This document shows, piece after piece, positions 1 to 7,225 of a DNA stretch of 35,044 nucleotides; within the stretch, counting starts at the first letter, position 1, and every line of letters begins with the position of its first letter. Origin of the DNA: Nonomuraea cypriaca (GTDB taxonomy: Bacteria; Actinomycetota; Actinomycetes; Streptosporangiales; Streptosporangiaceae); the NCBI RefSeq assembly GCF_015645445.1, contig NZ_JADOGI010000107.1:1-35044 (forward strand), written 5' to 3'. Both the position numbers and the translations under genes were made by a program. Under the pieces are notes generated by a model that had not been told where the DNA came from, did not search any database, and was given only the letters and a program-made list of their open reading frames with translations.

Positions 1-1
1 C

Positions 2-196
2 GACCCCAACCCGCATCTGGCCTTCGGCCGCGGCATCCACTTCTGCCTGGGCGCGCCGCTGGCCCGGCTGGAAGGACGGGTCGCGCTGGACATCCTGCTC
101 GATCGGGTCAGTGCGCTGCGCACCGATCCGGACGACCCGGTGGAGTTCATGCCCACACCGAGCATGACGGGACTACGCCGCCTCCCGCTGGCCTAG
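2..196 (+). CDS. Cytochrome P450, C-terminal fragment
   Basis: This is the last 64 codons of a cytochrome P450; the start lies outside the window. The heme-binding loop is plain: FGRGIHFCLG matches the P450 consensus FGxGxHxCxG, with the Cys as the thiolate ligand of the heme iron. It is followed by the L helix (APLARLEGRVALDILLDR) and the usual short beta-rich tail. P450s of this bacterial class hydroxylate small molecules with electrons from a ferredoxin, but the substrate cannot be read from this piece. The stop codon is 7 bp from the stop of the convergent FAD-dependent oxidoreductase, so the two genes are tail to tail and not in one operon. The family call is secure; the function is unknown. 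Confidence 0.93.
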   Translation, partial: DPNPHLAFGRGIHFCLGAPLARLEGRVALDILLDRVSALRTDPDDPVEFMPTPSMTGLRRLPLA

Positions 197-203
197 CCGC
201 CGA

Positions 204-1625
204 TCAGGCCGGGTCGAGGACGCGTACGGAATCGGGGGCGGGCTGGTCGATGTGCTCGCCGCGTTCGAGCAGGGCGCCCTGTTCGCGGAGCGTCGCGCGT
301 ACCTGGTCGGGGTCCAGGTCGTGGGTGTCGCGCTCGCCCTTCGCGGCGAGCGCGGCGATCACGCCGGCGGCGTGCCCGGTCACCATGCACACGGCCTGCC
401 CCCTGATCGAGCCCGCCGCCTCGTGCGTGGCCGAGATCGGGCGCCCGCCCACCACCAGGCGGGACACCCCCTCTGGAAGCAGGCAGCGCATCGGGATGCC
501 GAACGAGCGGCGGATCGGCCGCAGGACCGAGCCGCCCCGTCGCGCGTCCACGTCGTGCACGTCCAGCGGGTACGCCCCGCGCCCGACCTGGTCGGCGAAG
601 TCGCGCCCCGACAACACGTCGTCCTGCTCCAGCACGTAACCGCCGCGCACGTGCCTGGTCTCGCGGATGCCGACCTGGTACGGCGTGGACACGATGTGCG
701 CCTCCTCGAACCCGGGCACGTAACCGCGCAGGAACGCGACCACCTGGAGCATCTGCAGCGACGTCTCCACCTCGGCGCGGGTGAGGTCGTCGGGGTCGGT
801 GCCGTCGACCCCGTGCGTACGCGTGACGTTGACGCCCACGTCGTGGCGGCCGGGCAGGGTGTAGAGGCCTAGCCGATAGCGGGGGATGGTCCAGTCGCCG
901 GCCGCCCGCGCCCGCTTGATGAGCGCCCCGAACGCCTCGATGGTCGCGCCTGGCGTGGCCCGCAGGCGCTCCACGTCGTACCGGCCGCCGGTCCACCCCT
1001 TGGGCGGTTCGAGGTCGTCGGGGTGGTGGCGCAGGTAGTCCCAGACGGCCTCCATGTTCACCCCGCCGACGCGGAAGATGCGGCTGGCCGGCTGGGTACG
1101 CCGGTCCGACGCCCGGCCCACGGTGAAGCCGGCTCCCGCCGAGGCCGCCAGGTCGGCGTCGCCCGTACAGTCGACGAGCACCCGCGCGCCGGCGAACTCG
1201 ATCCCGCGCTTGGTGACCACCCGCACCCCCGCCGGCCCGTCGGGGCCCTGGACGACGTCGAGCGTGGTGGTGTGCAGCAGCAGCTCGACACCCGCGCCGA
1301 CGGCCAGGTCGAGCAGGTGCAGCTTCAGCACCTCGGGATCCTGGGCCAGGACCGAGCCGAACTGCGGGTCGGTGCTCGCCGCGGTGGCGCCGCCGGCCGG
1401 GCGCAGCCGTTCGACCAGCTCGCGGCCGATGCCGCCGAGCGCCCAGTAGCCCTCGCCGTCGGCCGCTCCCAGCAGGTTCATGCCCAGCGCCAGCGCGCCG
1501 CCGAGGGTGCCGTACCGCTCCACCAGGAGGGTACGCGCACCGGTGCGGGCGGCCGCGATCGCGGCGACCGCGCCGGCGGTGCCGCCACCGGCCACGGCCA
1601 CGTCGTAGGTGTCCCTGACGTACAT
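204..1625 (-). CDS. FAD-dependent oxidoreductase (FAD_oxidored family)
   Basis: Predicted 473-residue flavoprotein. The N-terminus has the Rossmann dinucleotide-binding motif VAVAGGGTAGAVAA (GxGxxG type, about residues 9-22) followed by the acidic end of strand beta-2 (LLVERYGTLGG). Near the C-terminus, the stretch ending in ISATHEAAGSIRGQ and GHAAGVIAA is the second FAD-contacting region typical of the PF12831 family. There is no signal peptide, so it is probably cytoplasmic. The start is the ATG at 1625, preceded by a GAAGGAAGGG Shine-Dalgarno; a longer reading upstream in this frame crosses the MFS gene and is an artefact. It starts 14 bp after the NanT-like transporter and is surely co-transcribed with it. 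Its role is probably oxidation of the compound that the transporter imports. The substrate is not recognisable. Confidence 0.88.
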   Translation of the reverse strand: MYVRDTYDVAVAGGGTAGAVAAIAAARTGARTLLVERYGTLGGALALGMNLLGAADGEGYWALGGIGRELVERLRPAGGATAASTDPQFGSVLAQDPEVLKLHLLDLAVGAGVELLLHTTTLDVVQGPDGPAGVRVVTKRGIEFAGARVLVDCTGDADLAASAGAGFTVGRASDRRTQPASRIFRVGGVNMEAVWDYLRHHPDDLEPPKGWTGGRYDVERLRATPGATIEAFGALIKRARAAGDWTIPRYRLGLYTLPGRHDVGVNVTRTHGVDGTDPDDLTRAEVETSLQMLQVVAFLRGYVPGFEEAHIVSTPYQVGIRETRHVRGGYVLEQDDVLSGRDFADQVGRGAYPLDVHDVDARRGGSVLRPIRRSFGIPMRCLLPEGVSRLVVGGRPISATHEAAGSIRGQAVCMVTGHAAGVIAALAAKGERDTHDLDPDQVRATLREQGALLERGEHIDQPAPDSVRVLDPA

Positions 1626-1639
1626 GAGTGTCCCTTCCT

Positions 1640-2896
1640 TCAGTTGTGTACGGCGGTCGGCTGAGTCGCCATGGCGCGGCCGAGCGCGCGGCGCGGCAGG
1701 TCGAAGCCGATGACCGCGATGCAGGCGAGGGTCCAGAAGGCGGTGAGCACGCCGATGGCGGAACCGAGCCCGATCACTCCCGCCAGCGCGCCGCCCCAGA
1801 CGGGGGACAGGCCGCCGGCGATGGAGCCGAGGTTGTAGGTGGTGCCGAGCCCGGAGGCCCGGAGGGTGGGGTCGAAGTGGTCGGCGATGTACTTGGGCAG
1901 CAGCCCGGTGATCCCCAGGCTGGTGAACTCGACGAGGAAGAGGCTCACTGCCAGCACCACGCTGCCCGCCGTGGTCACCGCGAACGTGGTGGCGACGAAG
2001 ACCAGCGACAGGGCCATGACCCAGATCAGCGCCCGGCGGGTGCCGATCCGGTCGCCGAGGAATCCGGAGGCCCAGTAGCCGAACAGCGCGCCCAGGCTCG
2101 CCACGAACATCAGGGTGCCGGTCGCGCCCTCGTCGTACCCGGTGGACTTCAGGTAGGTCGGCATCAGCGACAGGATCGGCCAGGTCGTCGCGAAGTTGGC
2201 GAACATCAGGCCGAACAGCGCGGCGGCCACCGGCAGCCAGCGGCGCGACAGCAACTGGAAGAAGGAGACCTTCGGGGCCTCGTCGCGGTCGGCGGCCGAG
2301 CGCCACTCCTCCGGCTCGGCCACGCCGAAGCGGATGTAGATGGTCAGCAGGGCGGGAGCGATGCCCACGAAGAACAGGCCCCGCCAGCCGAAGGCGGTGA
2401 CGATCGGCGCGTACACGGCCGCCGCCAGCAGGCCGCCCGCCGCCCAGCCGGAGACCAGGAAGCCGCTGGCCTTGTTGCGGACGCGTTCGGGCCAGCTCTC
2501 CAGCAGCAGGGTGCTGCCCGCGGCGTACTCGCCCGCCATGCCGATCCCGACGACCAGCCTGAAAATCATCAGGGACCAGAAGTCCCAGGACAGGCCGCAC
2601 AGGAAGGTGGCGAAGGAGTAGAGCAGGACGGATGCGATCATCGCGGTCTTGCGCCCGAAGCGGTCGGCGAAGCTGCCGATGAACGCGCCGCCGAGCCAGC
2701 GCGTCGCGAACGTCGCCAGGACCAGGGTCCCGGCGGTCGTGAGGCTCACCTCGAACTCGGTCGCGATGTCCGTCAGCACGTACGTGATCAGGATGAAGTC
2801 GAACCCGTCGAGCGTCCAGCCGAGCCAGCTGCCCGCCAGGGCGTGCCAGTGTTGCCGGGAGAGTTGCCGATACCAGGGAGAAGCCGGAGCGGACAT
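1640..2896 (-). CDS. MFS transporter, NanT-like (sialate:H+ symporter type)
   Basis: 418-residue, 12-helix major facilitator protein. The N-terminus (PWYRQLSRQHW, then SWLGWTLDGFDFILI) and the segment GIGMAGEYAAGSTLLLESWP closely resemble E. coli NanT as I remember it, with the Asp-Gly-Phe-Asp-Phe of helix 1 and the loop motif DRFGRK between helices 2 and 3. The family imports sialic acid and other carboxylates with protons. No sialate-catabolic gene (nanA, nanE, nanK) is in the window, so the substrate may be another acid handled by the adjacent FAD enzyme. The start at 2896 has the Shine-Dalgarno CAGGAGGTGAG with good spacing. The gene is first in a two-gene operon and divergent from the LysR gene, whose box lies about 64 bp upstream of the predicted transcription start. 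Confidence 0.88.
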   Translation of the reverse strand: MSAPASPWYRQLSRQHWHALAGSWLGWTLDGFDFILITYVLTDIATEFEVSLTTAGTLVLATFATRWLGGAFIGSFADRFGRKTAMIASVLLYSFATFLCGLSWDFWSLMIFRLVVGIGMAGEYAAGSTLLLESWPERVRNKASGFLVSGWAAGGLLAAAVYAPIVTAFGWRGLFFVGIAPALLTIYIRFGVAEPEEWRSAADRDEAPKVSFFQLLSRRWLPVAAALFGLMFANFATTWPILSLMPTYLKSTGYDEGATGTLMFVASLGALFGYWASGFLGDRIGTRRALIWVMALSLVFVATTFAVTTAGSVVLAVSLFLVEFTSLGITGLLPKYIADHFDPTLRASGLGTTYNLGSIAGGLSPVWGGALAGVIGLGSAIGVLTAFWTLACIAVIGFDLPRRALGRAMATQPTAVHN

Positions 2897-2934
2897 CGGC
2901 TCACCTCCTGAAATGAGAGGTCGTGACGCACATC

Positions 2935-2964
2935 ACGGTAGGAGCCTGAGGTGATGCGGTCCAA
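2935..2964 (-). promoter_or_regulatory. Predicted promoter of the NanT-like/FAD oxidoreductase operon
   Basis: Reading the minus strand there is a -35-like TTGGAC (2964-2959), an 18-bp spacer and a -10-like TACCGT (2940-2935, TAnnnT). The transcription start would be near 2928, leaving a leader of about 30 nt that holds the AGGAGGT ribosome-binding site. The LysR-type box at 2985-2999 is then centred near -64, the usual place for the recognition site of a LysR activator. Elements were read by eye. Confidence 0.5.
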
Positions 2965-2984
2965 TGTGAATAAAGAGGTATGCG

Positions 2985-2999
2985 ATACGTTTCGCGTAT
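2985..2999. promoter_or_regulatory. LysR-type operator (T-N11-A), ATAC-N7-GTAT
   Basis: The 15-bp sequence ATACGTTTCGCGTAT is an inverted repeat with the T-N11-A signature of LysR binding sites. It lies in the divergent interval between the LysR gene and the transporter operon. Its last two bases are the AT of the LysR start codon at 2998, and it contains a TAnnnT hexamer (TACGTT, 2986-2991) placed to start transcription at that ATG. One site could therefore repress lysR and activate the divergent operon. The second LysR gene at 20244 has the same arrangement. Confidence 0.6.
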
Positions 3000-3861
3000 G
3001 ACGTCCGAGGTTGATCTCCGGCTCATCAGGTCGTTCCTCGCGGTGGCGGAGGAGTCGCACGTCGGGCGCGCGGCCGAGCGCCTGCACGTCAGCCAGCCCA
3101 CGCTCAGCCGTCAGGTGCAGGCGCTGGAGGCGCAGGTGGGAGCGGTTCTGCTGATCCGCGGGCCGCACGGCGTGTCGCTCACGGAGGCAGGCAGGGAGCT
3201 GATGGTCGAGGGTGAGCGGCTGCTCGCCCAGAGCGGCCGGGCGCTCGACCGGGCCAGGCGCGCCGCCCGCGGCGACCTCGGCCACCTGTCCGTGGGCTTC
3301 GTCGGCTCGGCGCTGGACGCGGTGGTGAGCCTGCTGGGCGAGATGCGGCTGCGGCACGTGGGAGTCGCCTTCACCCTCACCGAGCGGCCGTTCCGCGAGC
3401 AGACCGCCGGGCTGGCCACAGGGGAGGACGACGTCGCGTTCGTCCGCGACGAGAACGCGGCCGACAGCGCCTGGCGGCTGGTCGAGCTGCTGCGCGAGGA
3501 CATGTGCCTGGTGGTGCCTGCCACGCACCCGATGGCGGAGCGGGTACGCGTCACGCGCAAGGAGCTGCTGGCCATGGCCGGCGAGCCGTTCCTGTCGACG
3601 CGGCGGTGGATGTCGCTCAAGGGCTTCGAGCCGCGTTCGATGGACGAGGTGGCCAGCACCGTGGCCACGCTGCGGCTGGTCGAGGCCGAGGTCGGCGTCT
3701 CGCTCATGCCGGCCCGCTACCGCTCGCAGGCCGGCCCTGGCGTGCGGTTCGTGCCGGTGGCCGGGCACACCAGCTCGCTGCAGCTCGCGTTGCCGCACCG
3801 GCCCCAGTCGGCGGTCACGCGGCTGTTCATCGGGCTGGTCGCCGAACGCTTCCCGCCTTGA
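2998..3861 (+). CDS. LysR-family transcriptional regulator
   Basis: Predicted 287-residue LysR protein. The N-terminal winged helix-turn-helix is complete (LRLIRSFLAVAEE, then AAERLHVSQPTLSRQVQALE). The rest is the periplasmic-binding-fold effector domain, ending near the usual length. An in-frame ATG at 2980 would add six residues, but an AAAGAGG sequence lies only one base before it, too close to act as a ribosome site. Starting at 2998 places the N-terminus where LysR proteins usually begin, and a TAnnnT hexamer seven bases before that ATG suggests a leaderless mRNA. The LysR box at 2985-2999 would then cover its own promoter. It most likely controls the divergent transporter/FAD oxidoreductase operon in response to that pathway's substrate; the inducer is unknown. 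Confidence 0.9.
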   Translation: MTSEVDLRLIRSFLAVAEESHVGRAAERLHVSQPTLSRQVQALEAQVGAVLLIRGPHGVSLTEAGRELMVEGERLLAQSGRALDRARRAARGDLGHLSVGFVGSALDAVVSLLGEMRLRHVGVAFTLTERPFREQTAGLATGEDDVAFVRDENAADSAWRLVELLREDMCLVVPATHPMAERVRVTRKELLAMAGEPFLSTRRWMSLKGFEPRSMDEVASTVATLRLVEAEVGVSLMPARYRSQAGPGVRFVPVAGHTSSLQLALPHRPQSAVTRLFIGLVAERFPP

Positions 3862-3956
3862 TCGGCGGATGCCATGGCATGGTGGTCGATCGTGCCGCTG
3901 TTGCGGTGGAATTCCGGTCTTCATGTTGGCATGTGCGAAGGGTAGGGTGAGAGCTT

Positions 3957-4370
3957 GTGACGACGTTCCGGATCAGCGAGGCCGCCGCGTTGCTCGGGGT
4001 CAGCTCCGACACCGTCCGCCGCTGGGTGGACGCGGGCCGGCTGGCGGCCGAGCGCGACGAGCACGGCCATCGGCGGGTGCGGGGCGCGGAGCTGGCGGCG
4101 TTCGCCCGGTCCCAAGTCGAGACGCTCGACGACGCCGGCCGCTCCTCGGCGCGTAACCGCTTTCGCGGGATCGTGACCGAGGTGCTCAGGGATTCGGTGA
4201 TGGCGCAGGTGGAGATCGCCACAGGGCCGTTCCGCGTGGTGTCGCTGATGAGCCGCCAGGCCGCCGACGAGCTCGGCCTGGAGGTGGGGGTGGTGGCGGT
4301 CGCCGTGATCAAGTCCACCAACGTCGTGGTCGAGATTCCCGGTCACGAGCGCGTGGCCGGCGCCTTGTGA
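3957..4370 (+). CDS. HTH plus Mop/TOBE molybdate-responsive regulator
   Basis: 137-residue two-domain protein. Residues 1-50 form a MerR/excisionase-like helix-turn-helix (ISEAAALLGVSSDTVRRWVD, then HGHRRVRGAELAAF). Residues about 65-135 form one Mop/TOBE domain (RNRFRGIVTEV, VEIATGPFRVVSLMSR, VVAVIKSTNVVVEIP) of the kind that binds molybdate or tungstate. The domain pair differs from E. coli ModE, which has a ModE-type HTH and two Mop domains. It starts with GTG at 3957 and ends 11 bp before modA, with GGAG just after its stop serving modA, so it is the first gene of the mod operon. It probably acts as a molybdate-sensing repressor or activator of that operon; this is inferred from domains and position. 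Confidence 0.85.
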   Translation: MTTFRISEAAALLGVSSDTVRRWVDAGRLAAERDEHGHRRVRGAELAAFARSQVETLDDAGRSSARNRFRGIVTEVLRDSVMAQVEIATGPFRVVSLMSRQAADELGLEVGVVAVAVIKSTNVVVEIPGHERVAGAL

Positions 4371-4381
4371 GGAGACCATAG

Positions 4382-5170
4382 GTGTTTCTTTCCCGATGGG
4401 TGATCGCCCTGCCGGTCGCGCTCGCGGTCGCCGGGCTGTCCGGATGCGGCTCCGTGGCACCGGCCGGCTCCTCCGCGTCCTCCGCGCCCGCCGGCGGGGC
4501 GAATGAGGTGACGGTGTTCGCGGCCGCGTCTCTGACCGGGACGTTCACCGAGCTCGGCAAGCTCTTCGAAGCCGCCCATCCTGGCACGACGGTGCGGTTC
4601 AACTTCGGTTCCAGCGCCACGCTGGCCCAGCAGATCGTCCAGGGGGCGCCCGCCGACGTGTTCGCCGCCGCCAGCCCGGCCACGATGAAGACCGTCACCG
4701 ACGCCTCGCCGGCAGGCGCACCGCGGACCTTCGTCCGTAACAAGCTGCAGATCGCCGTGCCGAAGGACAACCCGGCCGGGGTGGACGAGCTGAAGGACCT
4801 CACCGACGCCAAGGTGAAGGTCGCGCTGTGCGCCGAGCAGGTGCCGTGCGGCGCGGCGGCGGTCAAGGCGCTGAACGCGGCCGGGCTGAAGGTCACGCCG
4901 GTCACCCTGGAGCAGGACGTCAAGGCCACCCTGACCAAGGTCCGGCTGGGCGAGGTGGACGCCGCCCTGGTCTACAGGACCGACGTGATCGCCTCGGCCG
5001 GGCAGGTGCGGGGCATCGCCTTCCCCGAGGCGGACCAGGCGATCAACGACTACCCGATCGCCACCCTGGCCCAGGCGCCCGCCGGCGACCTGGCCGGGCA
5101 GTTCGTCGACCTGGTGCGCTCGCCGCAGGGCATGGACGTGCTGACCAAGGCGGGGTTCGAGGCGCCTTGA
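4382..5170 (+). CDS. modA: Molybdate ABC transporter substrate-binding lipoprotein ModA
   Basis: 262 residues with an N-terminal lipoprotein signal: a hydrophobic stretch and lipobox LSGC, Cys near residue 22, followed by a Ser/Ala/Gly-rich tether. The mature part is a classic ModA: VTVFAAASLTGTFTEL, then FNFGSSATLAQQI and GAPADVFAAAS, the loops that carry the Ser and backbone ligands for the tetrahedral oxyanion. It captures molybdate (or tungstate) outside the membrane and delivers it to ModBC. It starts at GTG 4382 after a GGAG site. The stop codon TGA (5168-5170) overlaps a TTG (5167-5169) and lies inside the first unit of a 30-bp tandem repeat that fills the modA/modB junction. Confidence 0.95.
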   Translation: MFLSRWVIALPVALAVAGLSGCGSVAPAGSSASSAPAGGANEVTVFAAASLTGTFTELGKLFEAAHPGTTVRFNFGSSATLAQQIVQGAPADVFAAASPATMKTVTDASPAGAPRTFVRNKLQIAVPKDNPAGVDELKDLTDAKVKVALCAEQVPCGAAAVKALNAAGLKVTPVTLEQDVKATLTKVRLGEVDAALVYRTDVIASAGQVRGIAFPEADQAINDYPIATLAQAPAGDLAGQFVDLVRSPQGMDVLTKAGFEAP

Positions 5171-5311
5171 GCTCGCGTGCCGACCAGGGAGGCGCCTTGA
5201 GGTCGCGCACCGACCAGGGAGGCGCCTTGAGGTCGGGTGCTGACGGGGTGGGGGTCGAGGGGCCTTGAGGGCGCGTGCTGACCAGGGAGGGGCCTTGAGG
5301 TCGCGTGCCGG
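5161..5311 (+). repeat. 30-bp tandem repeat across the modA/modB junction, about 4.7 copies
   Basis: Units start at 5161, 5191, 5221, 5259 and 5289. The consensus begins GGCGCCTTGA (GGGGCCTTGA in the last two units) and ends near GACCAGGGA. The third unit is followed by 8 extra bases, and the fifth breaks off near 5311 as it becomes modB coding sequence. Every unit holds TTGA, an overlapping TTG start and TGA stop, and its end (AGGGAGG-type) is a Shine-Dalgarno for the next unit. The array seems to have arisen by repeated duplication of the original modA-stop/modB-start junction. In modB's phase a unit reads LRSRADQGGA. Confidence 0.9.
5167..5268 (+). CDS. Possible 33-codon coupling peptide made from the repeat
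   Basis: A TTG at 5167 overlaps the modA stop (TTGA) and opens a 33-codon frame through repeat units 1-3, reading LSSRADQGGA, LRSRTDQGGA, LRSGADGVGVEGP. It ends at TGA 5266-5268, which overlaps the TTG at 5265 that opens modB (TTGA again). So modA, this frame and modB could be joined by two TTGA stop-start overlaps. A partial ribosome site precedes it inside the end of modA. There is no homology to any family I know; the peptide itself probably has no function, and translational coupling is the more likely role. Expression is uncertain. Confidence 0.35.
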   Translation: MSSRADQGGALRSRTDQGGALRSGADGVGVEGP

Positions 5312-6098
5312 TCTGTCCCGTGGGCGGCTGCCGTGGATGCTGGTGCTGCCCGCGGTGCTCGGCCTGGCGTTCCTGGTGTTGCCGCTGGCCGGGCTGCTGA
5401 TCAGGGCGCCCTGGCCGACGCTGCTCACCCGGCTCGCCCAGCCGCAGGTGCTGGAGGCGTTGCGGCTGTCGCTGGTGTGCGCCACCGTGGCCACGGCCGT
5501 GTGCCTGCTGTTCGGCGTGCCGCTGGCCTGGCTGCTGGCCAGGGTGTCGTTTCCCGGCCGGCGGATGGTCCGGGCCCTGGTGACCGTGCCGCTGGTGCTG
5601 CCACCGGTGGTGGGTGGCGTCGCGCTGCTGCTCGTGCTGGGGCGGCGCGGGCTGATCGGGGAGTGGCTGGACACGACGTTCGGGATCACACTGCCGTTCA
5701 CCACGGCCGGGGTCGTCATCGCCGAGGCGTTCGTGGCGATGCCGTTCCTGGTGATCAGCGTCGAGGGGGCGCTGCGGGGCGCGGACCAGCGGTTCGAGGA
5801 GGCCGCCGCCACGCTCGGCGCTTCGCGGTGGACGGTGTTCCGCCGGGTCACACTGCCGCTCATCATGCCGGGCGTGGTGGCGGGGGCGGTGTTGTGCTGG
5901 GCGCGGGCGCTGGGCGAGTTCGGCGCGACGATCACCTTCGCGGGCAACTTCCCCGGCACGACCCGTACGATGCCGCTGGCCGTCTATCTCGCGCTGGAGA
6001 CCGAGCCTGAGGCGGCCATCGTGCTCAGCCTCGTGCTGCTCGCCGTATCCGTGATCATCCTGGCGAGCCTGCGCGATCGGTGGGTGAACTCGCCATGA
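5265..6098 (+). CDS. modB: Molybdate ABC transporter permease ModB
   Basis: Inner-membrane permease of up to 277 residues with about five to six hydrophobic helices and the cytoplasmic EAA loop (EEAAATLGASRWTVFRRVTL), which docks on ModC. The following GEFGATITFAGNFPGTTRTM is highly typical of ModB. It moves molybdate across the membrane. There are two plausible TTG starts. TTG 5265 overlaps the stop of the 33-codon frame. TTG 5295, exactly one repeat later and in phase, has the better ribosome site (AGGGAGG, 4 bp away) and gives 267 residues beginning LRSRAGLSRGRLPW. The extra N-terminal ten residues are repeat-derived. The stop overlaps the modC start by ATGA. Confidence 0.92.
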   Translation: MRARADQGGALRSRAGLSRGRLPWMLVLPAVLGLAFLVLPLAGLLIRAPWPTLLTRLAQPQVLEALRLSLVCATVATAVCLLFGVPLAWLLARVSFPGRRMVRALVTVPLVLPPVVGGVALLLVLGRRGLIGEWLDTTFGITLPFTTAGVVIAEAFVAMPFLVISVEGALRGADQRFEEAAATLGASRWTVFRRVTLPLIMPGVVAGAVLCWARALGEFGATITFAGNFPGTTRTMPLAVYLALETEPEAAIVLSLVLLAVSVIILASLRDRWVNSP

Positions 6099-7126
6099 CG
6101 CTCCACGCTCACCTGGTCGTCACCCGGCCCGCCTTCACCCTCGACATCGCTCTGAAGGTGGCCCCGGGCGAGGTCGTCGCGCTGCTCGGCCCCAACGGCG
6201 CGGGCAAGACCACCGCGCTGCGCGCTCTGGCCGGGCTCACCGCCGTGTCCGGCGGCCAGATCACTCTGGACGGCCGGCCGTTGCACACCCTGCCCGCCGA
6301 GCGCCGCCCGATCGGCATGGTCTTCCAGGACTATCTGCTCTTCCCGCATCTGTCGGCCCTGGACAACGTGGCCTTCGGACCGCGCTGCCAGGGCGTCTCC
6401 AAGGCCGAAGCCCGCCGTACGGCCGCCGCGCTGCTCGACCGCGTCGGGCTCGCCGATAGGGCGGCGGCCAGGCCAGGCCGGCTGTCCGGCGGTCAGGCCC
6501 AGCGGGTGGCGCTCGCCCGCGCCCTGGCCGTACGTCCCCGCCTGCTCCTGCTCGACGAGCCGCTGGCCGCGCTGGACGCGCACACCCGCCTGGAGATCCG
6601 CTCCCGGCTACGCCGCCACCTGGCCGACTTCGACGGCGCCACCGTGCTGGTCACCCACGATCCGCTCGACGCCATGGTGCTGGCCGACCGGCTGATCGTC
6701 ATCGAGGATGGCGCCATCGTCCAGCAGGGCACCCCCGCCGACGTGGCCCGCAACCCCCGCACCGAGTACGTCGCCCGCCTGGTCGGACTCAACCTGTATC
6801 GCGGCCCGGCCGACGGGGCCCGGGTCAAGATCGGCGAGTTGCTCTTCAGCACCTCAGAACACCTGGAGGGGCCCGCGTTCGTCGCGTTCCCGCCCGCCGC
6901 GGTGGCGCTCTACCGCACCCGCCCCGACGGCAGCCCGCGCAACCTCTGGCAGGCCCGCATCGAGGGCATCGAACGGCACGGCGACAACGTACGCGTCCAC
7001 CTCGACGGCCCGATCACCGCCTTCGCCGACATCACCCCGGCCGCCCTCGCCGACCTCGACCTGACCCCAGGCCAGTCGATCTGGGCATCGGTCAAGGCCA
7101 CCGAGACCCACGCCTACCCCGCGTGA
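6095..7126 (+). CDS. modC: Molybdate ABC transporter ATP-binding protein ModC
   Basis: 343-residue ATPase that powers molybdate import. It shows Walker A GPNGAGKTT (about residue 33), Q-loop VFQDYLLFPHL, signature LSGGQAQR, Walker B LLLLDEP and the switch His in LVTHDP. The C-terminal 110 residues hold a TOBE-type domain (VKIGELLF onward) that in this family can bind the oxyanion and inhibit transport. The ATG at 6095 was chosen because it overlaps the modB stop (ATGA); an upstream in-frame GTG at 6080 would add five residues and lacks that coupling. It is the last gene of the operon, convergent with the LacI regulator. Confidence 0.94.
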   Translation: MTLHAHLVVTRPAFTLDIALKVAPGEVVALLGPNGAGKTTALRALAGLTAVSGGQITLDGRPLHTLPAERRPIGMVFQDYLLFPHLSALDNVAFGPRCQGVSKAEARRTAAALLDRVGLADRAAARPGRLSGGQAQRVALARALAVRPRLLLLDEPLAALDAHTRLEIRSRLRRHLADFDGATVLVTHDPLDAMVLADRLIVIEDGAIVQQGTPADVARNPRTEYVARLVGLNLYRGPADGARVKIGELLFSTSEHLEGPAFVAFPPAAVALYRTRPDGSPRNLWQARIEGIERHGDNVRVHLDGPITAFADITPAALADLDLTPGQSIWASVKATETHAYPA

Positions 7127-7144
7127 CTCCCCGGCTACGGTTGG

Positions 7145-7162
7145 ATGGTGCGCTTCCACCAT
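7145..7162. terminator. Possible hairpin between convergent modC and lacI-type gene
   Basis: ATGGTG (7145-7150) and CACCAT (7157-7162) can pair around a 6-nt loop, 18 bp after the modC stop. There is no U-run, so this would be a weak or actinobacterial-style terminator. It lies in the only gap between the two convergent genes. Confidence 0.35.
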
Positions 7163-7225
7163 GCGTCCGGAGCCGATGGCGGCCGCGCCGGGGACGGCCA
7201 GGCCGGTCTCGCGCCCCGGCGATCC

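Noticed and set aside
204..2600. A 798-codon frame joining FAD oxidoreductase to upstream sequence
   Set aside because: The upstream 325 codons lie antisense-free but out of frame through the MFS gene on the same strand; the real start is ATG 1625 with its own ribosome site.
1640..2896. Sialic acid catabolism locus
   Set aside because: The transporter is NanT-like, but no nanA/nanE/nanK or sialidase is present, so the substrate is left open.
3869..3880. Perfect palindrome ATGCCATGGCAT after the first LysR gene, with TGCCATGGCA again at 20195-20204
   Set aside because: Two short copies, one after a gene and one in a promoter; without more sites this may be chance. Mentioned at the second promoter only as an overlap.
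5161..5311. CRISPR-like array
   Set aside because: Units are head to tail with no spacers, contain start/stop signals and grade into modB coding sequence; no cas genes.
4343..5959. Long minus-strand frame opposite modAB
   Set aside because: Antisense shadow; modA and modB motifs are clear on the plus strand.
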